From Halofilum ochraceum (lineage in GTDB: Bacteria > Pseudomonadota > Gammaproteobacteria > XJ16 > Halofilaceae): a stretch of 64,000 nucleotides of DNA. Positions 36,484 to 45,462 of this stretch are shown here, one piece after another; position 1 is the first letter of the stretch, and each line of letters starts with the position of its first letter. The stretch spans positions 310,001 to 374,000 of the forward strand of contig NZ_LVEG02000001.1 in the NCBI RefSeq assembly GCF_001614315.2. The letters are read 5' to 3'. Under the pieces are notes generated by a model. The model was not told the origin of the DNA and did no database searches. It worked only from the letters and a program-made list of their open reading frames with translations. The translations under genes and the position numbers were made by a program.

Positions 36484-38208
36484 ATGGCGGAAAGCACCGC
36501 GATTGCCCGTCCGCAACGCTGGGATCGACCGTTCGGTCCCGACATGACGGACCTCGACGTCGAGCGCGTACTCGAGCAGCCGCTGTTCCGGGACATCGAT
36601 GCGTCGCAGTTCCCGGCCAGCCTGCCGCTGCGCGAGATCGTGCGGAACGACGCGCGGGTGCGCCGGTACGCGCGCGGTGACGTGATCGTGCGCGAGGGCG
36701 ATTACGGCAACTCAATGTTCGTCATCATCGATGGTCGCGTGCAGGTTGTCACCGACGGCACCGATGATGCCGAACTCGGCCGGCGTATCCGCAAGCGCCC
36801 GCGCACGCTGCTGCAGGCGCTGCGTCAGCTTTGGGCCAACGCCGACCAGCCCGAGGTGCGCGATGTCGCCGGCTATTTCCAGCGTCTCAACGACCTGGAT
36901 CTGCGCGGCGAGGCAGACGATGCCAGGATCCAGCTCCGCGACGTCGATGCCTTTATCGATCGGCACGAGACCGTGGCCCTGGACGAAGGCACGGCGTTCG
37001 GCGAGATCGCCGCGCTCGCCCGGTCCTCGCGGACCGCTACCGCCGTCGCCGAGAGTGACGTCGACGTGGTCGAACTGCGTTGGCAGGGCCTGCGCGATAT
37101 CCGCCGGCGCGATGCCGGTTTCCGCGATCATATCGACGGGCTCTACCGTGAGCGCAGTCTCGCGCAGCATCTCCGCGAGGCGCCCCTGTTCGCCCACCTT
37201 GACGACGACGTGCTTGACGAAATCGCACGCCACACGGCCTTCGAGAGCCATGGCACCGGGGAATGGTTCCGGGACTTCAAGCGGGTCAAGGGCGAGGCCG
37301 ATCCGACGCCGACGACCGTGCTCGAACAGGAACCCGTGATCGCCGAGCAGGGGCATTATCTTGACGGCCTGATCATGATCCGGTTCGGTTTCGCGCGCAT
37401 CAGCGAGCGCCTGGACCACGGCCAGCGCACGACGGGCTACGCGGGCCAGAGCGACGTATTCGGGCTCGCGGAGATCGCGCACTGCTGGCGCGAAGGCGGG
37501 GAGCCGTCGTTTGCACGCAGCCTGCGCGCGATCGGGACCGTGGACATCCTGCGCGTGCCGACGTACCTGGTCGAGCAGTACGTGCTGCCGAACGTGCCCG
37601 CCCGTCTGTTGCCGGATCCTCCGGCCGCGGACGTGACGCCGGCCGGCCTCGAGCAGTGCACCGATCTCGGATTGCCGCAGTCGCTCGTGGACTTTTTCGT
37701 CGATGAACGCACGATCAATGGTCGGGCGACGATGCTGATCGATACGGATCGCTGCACCGCGTGTGATGAGTGCGTGCGCGCCTGCGCCGAGGCGCACAAC
37801 AACAATCCGCGCTTCAAGCGCCACGGGCCGATCCACGACGGTGTGCAGGTCACGAATGCCTGCATGCACTGCGCCGACCCGGTCTGTCTGATCGGCTGCC
37901 CGACCGGGGCCATCCACCGCCATGAGTCCGGCCCGGTGGTGATCGATGACGCCACCTGTATCGGTTGCGGCACCTGCGCGAACGCCTGCCCCTACGACAA
38001 CATCTCGATGGTCGAAATCCGCGACGCCGACGGCGAGTTCATCGTCGATGACCAGAGCGGCCAGCCGATCATGAAGGCCACCAAATGTGATCTCTGCCAC
38101 GACCAGCTCGGTGGTCCGGCGTGCGAGCGTGCCTGCCCGCATGACGCGCTGATACGGATCGACATGCACGACCATTTCCGGCTCGCCGAGTGGGTGAACC
38201 GCAAATGA
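36484..38208 (+). CDS. Cyclic-nucleotide-binding-domain protein fused to a four-cluster [4Fe-4S] ferredoxin
   Basis: Cytosolic 574-aa protein. The first cNMP domain (residues ~38–225) has GDVIVREGDYGNSMF and a phosphate cassette FGEIAALARSSRTATAV with the conserved Arg, but is split by a ~60-residue insertion. The second (~240–390) is degenerate. From Cys424 on there are four cysteine sets of the HybA/DmsB type: CTACDECVRAC, CMHCADPVCLIGC, CIGCGTCANAC and CDLCHDQ…CERAC. So a nucleotide-sensing module is fused to an electron wire. It overlaps the downstream b-type cytochrome gene by 4 nt. The paralogue at 52054–54477 carries an extra flavin domain. Confidence 0.9.
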   Translation: MAESTAIARPQRWDRPFGPDMTDLDVERVLEQPLFRDIDASQFPASLPLREIVRNDARVRRYARGDVIVREGDYGNSMFVIIDGRVQVVTDGTDDAELGRRIRKRPRTLLQALRQLWANADQPEVRDVAGYFQRLNDLDLRGEADDARIQLRDVDAFIDRHETVALDEGTAFGEIAALARSSRTATAVAESDVDVVELRWQGLRDIRRRDAGFRDHIDGLYRERSLAQHLREAPLFAHLDDDVLDEIARHTAFESHGTGEWFRDFKRVKGEADPTPTTVLEQEPVIAEQGHYLDGLIMIRFGFARISERLDHGQRTTGYAGQSDVFGLAEIAHCWREGGEPSFARSLRAIGTVDILRVPTYLVEQYVLPNVPARLLPDPPAADVTPAGLEQCTDLGLPQSLVDFFVDERTINGRATMLIDTDRCTACDECVRACAEAHNNNPRFKRHGPIHDGVQVTNACMHCADPVCLIGCPTGAIHRHESGPVVIDDATCIGCGTCANACPYDNISMVEIRDADGEFIVDDQSGQPIMKATKCDLCHDQLGGPACERACPHDALIRIDMHDHFRLAEWVNRK

Positions 38209-39029
38209 GGTCGCTTGCCACCCGGCGCCTGCTGAATGCGACGCTCGCCGTCGCCGCCGCCGGGATGATCGCGGGCGCCGTCCACCTCCAGGACCTGGCG
38301 TTACGCGACACGAGCTTCCTTACGGGGTGGCTGCTGGTCGGATTCTTCCTGGTCCTCGCGACCTACAACGGACGCAAGAAGTTGCCGTTCCTGCCGTTGT
38401 TGCGTTCGGCCACCTGGCTGCAGCTCCACGTCTGGCTCGGTGTCGTCACGGTCGTGGTGTTCTTCCTGCACGCCGGCGTCGGCCTGCCGGCCGGGGGTAT
38501 CGATACCGTGCTCTGGACGCTGGTCATGGCGCTACTGGTAACCGGGTTGATCGGGATCGCGCTGTCAAGGCTCGTGCCCCGGATGCTGACGGAACATGGC
38601 GAGCGTGTGATTTTCGAGCGGATACCGCGCTACCGGGCGCAGCTCGCGCGCGAGGCGGAGGAACTCGCCACGAGCGCGGTACAGGAGATCGAGTCGGTCA
38701 CGCTGGCCACGTTCTATGCCCACCGCCTGCGGCCCTTCTTCGCCCGGCCCCGGCATCTGCTGCGCCACCTGTGCGGGTCCCGTGCGCCGGTCCGGCGCCT
38801 GTGCCGTGAACTGCGCGGGCTCGAGCGCTACGTGCCAGCCGATGGGCGAACGACGCTCGATGAACTCGAGGCCCGGGTGCTCGCCAAGGACAATCTCGAC
38901 TACCACTACGCGTGGCAGGGCCTGCTCAAGGGGTGGCTGTTCGCACACATCCCGCTGACCTGGGCCGCGATGCTGGTCGTGGTCGTCCATGTGATCGTCG
39001 CCTACGCCTTCGCCGGGGCGACGCCATGA
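38205..39029 (+). CDS. Membrane b-type cytochrome with two HX13H helices (module A)
   Basis: A 274-aa integral membrane protein with about five TM helices and a cytoplasmic helical loop (~residues 125–240). His75 and His89 in one TM helix and His248 and His262 in the last helix each form an HX13H pair, the spacing used by cytochrome b to hold two stacked haems b across the membrane. It has only faint similarity to the paralogue at 51111–52049, but that protein keeps all four histidines at the same spacing. ATG overlaps the upstream stop by 4 nt and its stop overlaps the decaheme start by 4 nt. Predicted to bridge the cytosolic Fe-S protein and the periplasmic decaheme. Confidence 0.82.
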   Translation: MRSLATRRLLNATLAVAAAGMIAGAVHLQDLALRDTSFLTGWLLVGFFLVLATYNGRKKLPFLPLLRSATWLQLHVWLGVVTVVVFFLHAGVGLPAGGIDTVLWTLVMALLVTGLIGIALSRLVPRMLTEHGERVIFERIPRYRAQLAREAEELATSAVQEIESVTLATFYAHRLRPFFARPRHLLRHLCGSRAPVRRLCRELRGLERYVPADGRTTLDELEARVLAKDNLDYHYAWQGLLKGWLFAHIPLTWAAMLVVVVHVIVAYAFAGATP

Positions 39030-41521
39030 TCCGCCGGCTCCAGACCTTCGCCTTCAACCGCAGCCCGTACGAGCGACCCAACCAGAAATGGGTCTGTGGG
39101 CGCGCGGCCGAGGGATGCCCCTGCCGCATCGGCCCGGATCGCCGCGGCCGCTGCCGCGCCGGGGCCGAGTGTTCGCCCCGCTCGGACGGCACGCGCTGGG
39201 TGTGCACGCGGCCGCAGTCGGCTGGCGGCGCCTGCCCGGAAGGTGCATGTCCGGATGGCAGTTGCGCGCGCCCGATTCCGCCCTGCCAGCCGGTGCGCAG
39301 CATCCGTGCCAAGCGTGGCCTGGTCGCGCGCTGGGCGCTCGCCGTCACCGTCGGCCTCATGGCGGTCACGGTGTTCGGTACCAACGCGGCGGGCTGGCTG
39401 TCGCCCGGGACGCTGAGCGCGCCCCATTCCCAGATCGGCGACTGCGCTGGCTGTCACCAGGATTTCGAAGGGGGCCCGGGGGCCTGGCTGCACGCCGCGT
39501 TCGCCGAGTCCGCACCTGCGGCCGAAAGCGATTCCGGGCTGTGCCTGTCCTGCCATGAGGCGGGCAGCCAACCCCTGGAGCCGCACGGCGTGCCCGCCGC
39601 TCGCCTGACCCGCGCCGGCGGGGAGGGTGGTTCGGCGAACGGACCCATCGATCTCGAGCTCGCTGCCGGACTGATGTCTTCGCCTCACCAGAGCGAGGGT
39701 GGCCTCGCCTGCGCGACCTGCCATGCGGAGCACGAGGGCCGCGCTGCCGACCTGACGGCCATGGGCGACGGGCGCTGTCAGTCCTGCCATGAGCGCAAGT
39801 TCGCTTCTCTGAACGTGGGCCATCCGGAGTTCGGTGCGTATCCGCACGAGCGGCGTACACGCATCCGCTTCAATCACGTCAGTCACGCGGACCGTCACTT
39901 CGCGGACGCCGATGCGGGCGCGGCGCCCGAGCGCTGCACGGGGTGCCATCAACCGGGCGAGGCGTCCCGGGAGATGCAAGTGAGCGGTTTCGAGCGTGCG
40001 TGCGCGGCCTGCCACGCGGGCGAGGTCCGTGGCGAGAACGCCGCGGGCGCCACGGGGATCCCCGTGATCGTGGTGCCGGGGCTGGACGTCCCGAGCCTGC
40101 GTGCAAACGACATCGGGATCGGGCACTGGCCGGAACTGGCCGATCGGGAGCTCACGCCGTTCATGCGCACGATCTTCGCGGCGGATCCGGCACTCGCCGA
40201 TGCGCTCGCGCGTTTCGAGAAACTCGATCCCTTCGATCTGCGCGAGGCGAGTGCCGCGGACCTGGAGGCGGTGAAGCGTATCGCCTGGGCGACGAAACGC
40301 CTTCTCCATGACCTGCTCGCCGATGGCCCCGCCGCGTTGCGCCCGGCGCTCGCGGATGCCATGGGACGCGAGGTGGGCCACGCCTCGGCGCGTGACCTGC
40401 TGGGCGGCATGTCGCTCGATGCCGTGCGGCGCGCGCAGTCCGAATGGTTCCCCGACCTCGCCGCTGAACTCGCGCGGCACCGGGCTGGTGAGCGGGTACC
40501 GATCCCGGGTGGGCAGGACGCCGACGAGGGGCAGTCAGCCACCGCGGACGATCCGGATGCCACCGAAAGCGACGGCGACATCCTGGACAATGAGGCTGGC
40601 GCGAACGAAGGGATTCTCGGCGGCGGCAACGGTGATGGAGACGCCGACGGCGGAACCGGCAGTGACGACGACAGTATCCTCGGGGGCGAGGATAGCGGTG
40701 GTGGCGACGATATTCTCGGTGGCGAGGAGAGCAGTGGGGGCGACAGCATCCTCGGCGGTGACGAGGACGATTCCGGCGAATCGATTCTTGGCGATGAGGG
40801 GGATGGATCCGGGGGCGGTGACGGCGGAGACAGCATCCTGGGTGGTGAGTCAGACTCGTCGGATGGCGATCTGCTCGGAGGCGGCGGCGACGAGCCGGAG
40901 GAGCCTGAGGTGTCGGCGGCAGCCGACGCGGAACTCCCCGACCCCGATCCTGCCGACTGGGGGCAACTCGGCGGCTGGTACCGGGACTTCTACGCGCTGC
41001 TGTACCGCCCGAGCGGACATGCGGACCGATTCCTCAAGGGTTGGCTCGACCTGTCCGGCCGCGCGATGGCCGGCGGCGGGCGTGCCGGTGCCGAGGCGAT
41101 CTTCCAGCACCTTGGCCGCTCGGATGGTCCCGGGCGCTGTACGAAGTGCCACAGCGTCGACGCGGTCGGCGACGGCGAAATGCGGATCAACTGGGCCGCA
41201 CGGACCCCGGACCCCGATCGCCAGGCTTTCACCCGGTTCTCCCACGGACCGCACTTCACGCTGCTGACCGATGACGAGGGCTGCGCGACCTGTCACGCCT
41301 TCAATCGAGACAGCGACTACGCGGCCTCGTTCGAGGACCGCGACCCGGGGACGTACCACTCGAACTTCAAGCCGATCGACCGCGACACCTGCGGCGACTG
41401 CCACAACGATCGCCAGGCCGGCAACGACTGCACCCAGTGCCACAACTATCACGTCGGCCGCGTCACCAGTGCGGCCACCCGGACGCGCATCGAGCGAATG
41501 GAGTCGGTCGCGCCCGAGTGA
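39026..41521 (+). CDS. Membrane-anchored decaheme cytochrome c with cytosolic Cys-rich domain and acidic ILGG[DE] repeats
   Basis: An 831-aa protein. Residues 1–100 lack a signal peptide and hold ten cysteines (24, 31, 33, 43, 49, 60, 70, 75, 80, 87), possibly a metal or Fe-S site in the cytosol. One TM helix (~103–123) follows. The periplasmic part has six CXXCH sites (first at Cys140), a haem-free helical domain (~360–500), an acidic tract (~515–622) with eight copies of a motif such as DDSILGGED, and four more CXXCH sites from Cys705. It forms a 4-nt-overlap operon with the cNMP/Fe-S and b-type cytochrome genes. Probably a periplasm-spanning electron wire; no characterised homologue known to me. 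Confidence 0.88.
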   Translation: MIRRLQTFAFNRSPYERPNQKWVCGRAAEGCPCRIGPDRRGRCRAGAECSPRSDGTRWVCTRPQSAGGACPEGACPDGSCARPIPPCQPVRSIRAKRGLVARWALAVTVGLMAVTVFGTNAAGWLSPGTLSAPHSQIGDCAGCHQDFEGGPGAWLHAAFAESAPAAESDSGLCLSCHEAGSQPLEPHGVPAARLTRAGGEGGSANGPIDLELAAGLMSSPHQSEGGLACATCHAEHEGRAADLTAMGDGRCQSCHERKFASLNVGHPEFGAYPHERRTRIRFNHVSHADRHFADADAGAAPERCTGCHQPGEASREMQVSGFERACAACHAGEVRGENAAGATGIPVIVVPGLDVPSLRANDIGIGHWPELADRELTPFMRTIFAADPALADALARFEKLDPFDLREASAADLEAVKRIAWATKRLLHDLLADGPAALRPALADAMGREVGHASARDLLGGMSLDAVRRAQSEWFPDLAAELARHRAGERVPIPGGQDADEGQSATADDPDATESDGDILDNEAGANEGILGGGNGDGDADGGTGSDDDSILGGEDSGGGDDILGGEESSGGDSILGGDEDDSGESILGDEGDGSGGGDGGDSILGGESDSSDGDLLGGGGDEPEEPEVSAAADAELPDPDPADWGQLGGWYRDFYALLYRPSGHADRFLKGWLDLSGRAMAGGGRAGAEAIFQHLGRSDGPGRCTKCHSVDAVGDGEMRINWAARTPDPDRQAFTRFSHGPHFTLLTDDEGCATCHAFNRDSDYAASFEDRDPGTYHSNFKPIDRDTCGDCHNDRQAGNDCTQCHNYHVGRVTSAATRTRIERMESVAPE

Positions 41522-41532
41522 GCGCCGGGCCT

Positions 41533-41547
41533 GCGGCGTAACGCCGC
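41533..41547. terminator. Small hairpin between convergent decaheme genes
   Basis: GCGGCG-TAA-CGCCGC in the 99-bp gap between two convergent cytochrome genes. No T tract; weak terminator candidate. Confidence 0.3.
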
Positions 41548-41620
41548 CGATCATGCCCGACGTTCACGGATTGTTTCGGGGTTTGGTATGAAGTGCGGCC
41601 GGGTTCCGGTCGCCCTCGAC

Positions 41621-44600
41621 TCAGTACTCCGGCTCGTCGCTGACGAACCAGGGCTCGCCCGCGTCATCGAGATAGAGTTCCCGCATTTCCTGCTGGTCGA
41701 ACGGCCGAGAGCCGATGCGCCCGAACACGGCGATCTGGTGACCGGTCTCGTCGACGGCGCGATCCCGTTCGAGTGGGCGTGAGAGGGCGGTGGCCGGGCG
41801 TTCCGTCGGGTAGCCGGCGACCCACTTTGGCTCGGGCTCTGGGCTGTAGCCGTAAAAACCCGGCGTGCGACGGGGGGAGGTCAGCTGCACGACCTGGAGG
41901 CCGTTGCGTCCGTCGGCGATGTACGCGAAGACCGACGCGTAACTCGCGCCGACCACGACATCGCGGGCGTCGCCGATGCGTCCCCCGGCCGTGAATCGCC
42001 GGTACATTTTCGGCTGTTTCGGCCTGGTTACGTCGACGATCGCGAGCCCTCCGGCGCCATCGGCCACATACGCGTACGTCCGCGCCACTACGAAGTTCCG
42101 CGGATCCGTGAGTTCGACGCGGGCGCCCTGGACCCGGCGCGCGTCACGCGGGTGCGTGATATCGATCACTTCGAGGCCGTTGGCGGTGGTCACGAACAGA
42201 TAACGGAACTGGACGACGCTGGCACGCGGGTCATCGAGCGGGATCCGGCGCGCGATCCTCGGTTCGAGCGGGTTGTCGAGATCGACGACCATGAGCGAGT
42301 CGGGTGTCGTGATATAGGCGAAATGGCCGCCGAAAACGATATGGCGTGCGCCGTCGAGTGCACCATTCGGGTTGAATGTCACCGCGCGCTCGAGGAAGTT
42401 GTTGCGTGGTTCGCCGTCGGCAAGGGTGTTCACGTCCGTGAGGATCAGTCCCTCTCGGCGGTCGGTGATCGCCGCATAGTCGTAGATCGGATGGAACGGC
42501 TGCTCCATGTTGGTCTCGCGCATCAGCTCGCCGCTGTTGCGGTCGGGGTGGATCGGTTGCGTGGTCGGCAGCGCGATGCAGGAGGCATCGGTGCTGTCGA
42601 TGTGGGTGTCGTGACCCAGCGGCGAGAACGGTTGCGTGATCAGGCGCTGGGAGAAACCCTTGTTGCCGATCGCCTGTGCGTCATAAACGCGCATGCCCCC
42701 TGAGCCTTCCGCGACGTAGACGTACTCCCCACGCAACTGCAGGCAACCGACCGTGCCATCGGCCGTGTGGTCATAGGCCTGATCGAGCTCGCGCTCGTTT
42801 TCGACATGGCGGTTGAACCAGTCGGGGAAAGCGTGTTCGTGCAGGTAGCTCCCGATCACGGCCTGCGGTTCTTCCCATTCGGTGACGCGGACCGCGGCGA
42901 TGCCATCCTTTTGGCCGACCCAGGCGTTGTAGCCGACGAAATCGACGAAATCCGTACCCTGGAGCAGCAACTGCGACATGATCGCGTTGTTGTCTCCTTC
43001 TTCGGACAGATGGCAGTCATCGCAGGTCTTCGTCTCGTTCTTGCGCACCGTATGGGCGAAATGCGGTGCGAACGCCTGCGATGAATAGCCCGAGGAAGCG
43101 ACCGGCGGCTGCTGCGTGTAGATCAGCTGGCGATTCGCGTCACGCGATGACAGTACGAGCGCCGAAGAAGAGCGGACCGGTGCGATCCGGTTGCCCTTGG
43201 CGGGACCGTGCAGCCCGAGCTGGAAGATCTGGTCGCGCACGACCTGGGGATTATAGGTCGCGTAATTGCGCGCCTCGCCCCCTTCGTAATGCTTGCGCTC
43301 CGTTTTCCAGTTGGCCTCGATGGGCAGATGACACCCGGCACAGCTCGTGGTCCAGGAGGTGTGGCAGGTGGTGCACATCATCTCCGATTCCTGGTGGGCG
43401 CGATTCTCCGGTGCGATTCGTTCCCCCCAGTCCTGGGAGTGCTCGTTGTCGGACATCAGTTTGGCCCGCGCGGCCTTCGGATTGAACGCGTCACTGCCCT
43501 CGGTGACGGTGTCCTTTACCAGGCTCATCTTCCATTCGAGATCCGGATTGAGCTGCGAGCGCTGGTAGAGATCACCGTTGCGCCACTCGAACCGCTTGCG
43601 GCCATCCGGTACCCGCATCGCGGACAGGTCGCGACCACCCGGCTTCGCCGCTGGCCCGCTGGTTACGAGCGGCGGATAACGGTCGGCGGTCCCATGGCAG
43701 TCCGAGCACTCGATCTCGATCGCCTGGGCGACCTCGCCGTAGATGTGGCCACTGCCGTGCGTGTCCTGGCCAAAATGGCAGTCGACGCAGTGCATGCCCT
43801 TGTCGGCGTGGATCGAGGCCATGTGCACGGCCTTGTCGAACTTGTCCGGATCGTCGTGCGACACGATATCGCCATCATCATCGAGCAGGCGGCCCTTGCG
43901 GTCTTTCTTGAATACCGCCCGGAAATTCCAGCCGTGGCCGTGGTAATCGGCGAACTGCGTGTGTTCCATCTCGGGATTGAGGTCCGCGACCCGGGCGAGG
44001 AAGTCGACGTCGCCCCATTTGCCGCGCGGTGCGGCCCCTTCCGGGTTGCGCTCGTTGATGCGGCGCTCTTCTTCATGAGATGGGTATTTCTGTTCCTCGG
44101 GCCACATGCGGGGTGCATCCGACTCGTAATCCCACATCGTGTATCCGAGGAAAGAGTTCACGAACGAATTCGGCTGGTGCATGTGGCAGATCATGCACTG
44201 GCTGGTGGGGATCGCGTTGGTGAACTCGTGTTTCAGCGGGTGGCCGCGCTCATCATTCGGGATCATCGGATCCGCGGTGATGCTTTCCCCCCAGTGGCCG
44301 TATTGCGCGTATGGGCCGGCCGCTTTCTCGCTGCGGTCGTTGGCATAGACCACATGGCACGAAGTACAGCCGGAGGACCGAAAGTCGCCCGGCTGGTCGT
44401 TCGTGCCCATGAACCAGGTATTGGGGCCATTCAGGCGTGTCTTGTGCAGATTGAGGACCGGTACGGCGATACGGGCGCCCGTTCCGGGGCCGCGGTTCGA
44501 CTGACGGATATCCGGACGCCCCGGTTCTTCCAGCAACTGGATACTGAAGATCGGATTGGGCAGACCGGTCTCGGGGAAGAGGTTTTCCTTGTTGCGGCCG

Positions 44601-45430
44601 CCGCGCTCGAAAACCCGGAACACATCCGCCGGGGGGACGGTCTCCCAGGTCGGCATCGGGTACAGCCGGTCGATGATCCCGGCGCGTTCCATCGTCGGTG
44701 TCGGCTCCACCGGATTGTGAATCCGGGCCGGATCGCCGTCGCGGGTGTAGGCCTCTCCGAGTAGATAACGTTTGTACGGCAGGATGCCGTTGTTATAGGC
44801 GGCACCCCCCCAGAACATCGCGTTGGTCGCCATGAGGCTGCGCTTCGCGGCCTGCACGATCGAACCATGGCAGGCGCCGCAGGAGGCCTCCGCGACGCGG
44901 TAATCGCCCGGGTTGATGAAACGGATATATTCCGGCGCTTCCCGGTTGAGCAGGGTGTAGGTGCGCTCCGGGGTTGCGCTGTCCGCGCCATTCCAAGCCT
45001 CGGGATAGCGCGGCTGAACGTGGGCCGCAAGCATCGCCTCGTCGAACTGCGTGGAGCCGCGGTCGGTAGTGTCCGGACGCACCGTCGTCGCGTCGCCACC
45101 ATGACAGTCGACACAGCCGAGGCTCACCCCCGGGTTGGCGTGCATGGTCTTCTCATCCATTTCGGTATGGCATGACACGCAGCCGGCACTCTTGCGCTCC
45201 ATTGCGGCCTCGGTCTGCCGGGCCGGGGCTGCCGGCTGGGTGTCGTACTCGATCTCACGGGGCGCGGCGTCCTCCGCCGCCAGCACGGAGGATGGCAGCT
45301 GAACCAGAGCGAGAAACAGAGCGAGAAAGACGGAAAGAAACGGCGCGTGCGCCGCGGCCGGCGTTTGCGTCTGTATGCAGCACGCAGGATTTGCGCGCGC
45401 GATGTCTGCCGGTATGTTCGTCTTGTTCAT
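41621..45430 (-). CDS. Large decaheme cytochrome c with C-terminal LVIVD-repeat propeller
   Basis: Exported protein of 1269 aa. The N-terminus contains a long hydrophobic signal (PFLSVFLALFLALVQL). Ten CXXCH sites lie between Cys84 and Cys803 (CVSCH, CVDCH, CGACH, CTSCH, CMICH, CVDCH, CSDCH, CTTCH, CAGCH, CDDCH). From ~residue 895 repeats such as YVYVAEGSGGMRVYDA, YVADGAGGLAIVDV and YIADGRNGLQVVQL form an LVIVD-type beta-propeller, usually an extracytoplasmic interaction platform. ATG 45430 follows GGAAG; an in-frame ATG at 45463 overlaps the barrel gene's stop. Third gene of a set with a barrel and a lipoprotein, which suggests an outer-membrane or surface cytochrome. Confidence 0.9.
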   Translation of the reverse strand: MNKTNIPADIARANPACCIQTQTPAAAHAPFLSVFLALFLALVQLPSSVLAAEDAAPREIEYDTQPAAPARQTEAAMERKSAGCVSCHTEMDEKTMHANPGVSLGCVDCHGGDATTVRPDTTDRGSTQFDEAMLAAHVQPRYPEAWNGADSATPERTYTLLNREAPEYIRFINPGDYRVAEASCGACHGSIVQAAKRSLMATNAMFWGGAAYNNGILPYKRYLLGEAYTRDGDPARIHNPVEPTPTMERAGIIDRLYPMPTWETVPPADVFRVFERGGRNKENLFPETGLPNPIFSIQLLEEPGRPDIRQSNRGPGTGARIAVPVLNLHKTRLNGPNTWFMGTNDQPGDFRSSGCTSCHVVYANDRSEKAAGPYAQYGHWGESITADPMIPNDERGHPLKHEFTNAIPTSQCMICHMHQPNSFVNSFLGYTMWDYESDAPRMWPEEQKYPSHEEERRINERNPEGAAPRGKWGDVDFLARVADLNPEMEHTQFADYHGHGWNFRAVFKKDRKGRLLDDDGDIVSHDDPDKFDKAVHMASIHADKGMHCVDCHFGQDTHGSGHIYGEVAQAIEIECSDCHGTADRYPPLVTSGPAAKPGGRDLSAMRVPDGRKRFEWRNGDLYQRSQLNPDLEWKMSLVKDTVTEGSDAFNPKAARAKLMSDNEHSQDWGERIAPENRAHQESEMMCTTCHTSWTTSCAGCHLPIEANWKTERKHYEGGEARNYATYNPQVVRDQIFQLGLHGPAKGNRIAPVRSSSALVLSSRDANRQLIYTQQPPVASSGYSSQAFAPHFAHTVRKNETKTCDDCHLSEEGDNNAIMSQLLLQGTDFVDFVGYNAWVGQKDGIAAVRVTEWEEPQAVIGSYLHEHAFPDWFNRHVENERELDQAYDHTADGTVGCLQLRGEYVYVAEGSGGMRVYDAQAIGNKGFSQRLITQPFSPLGHDTHIDSTDASCIALPTTQPIHPDRNSGELMRETNMEQPFHPIYDYAAITDRREGLILTDVNTLADGEPRNNFLERAVTFNPNGALDGARHIVFGGHFAYITTPDSLMVVDLDNPLEPRIARRIPLDDPRASVVQFRYLFVTTANGLEVIDITHPRDARRVQGARVELTDPRNFVVARTYAYVADGAGGLAIVDVTRPKQPKMYRRFTAGGRIGDARDVVVGASYASVFAYIADGRNGLQVVQLTSPRRTPGFYGYSPEPEPKWVAGYPTERPATALSRPLERDRAVDETGHQIAVFGRIGSRPFDQQEMRELYLDDAGEPWFVSDEPEY

Positions 45431-45462
45431 TCGTGGTTCTTCCACACCCGCTTGACCGTCCA

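Noticed and set aside
30512-40890. RTX-type calcium nonapeptide repeats in the acidic tracts
   Set aside because: The GGxGxDxUx pattern is absent; the repeat core is LLGG/ILGG with variable 13–16 residue spacing.
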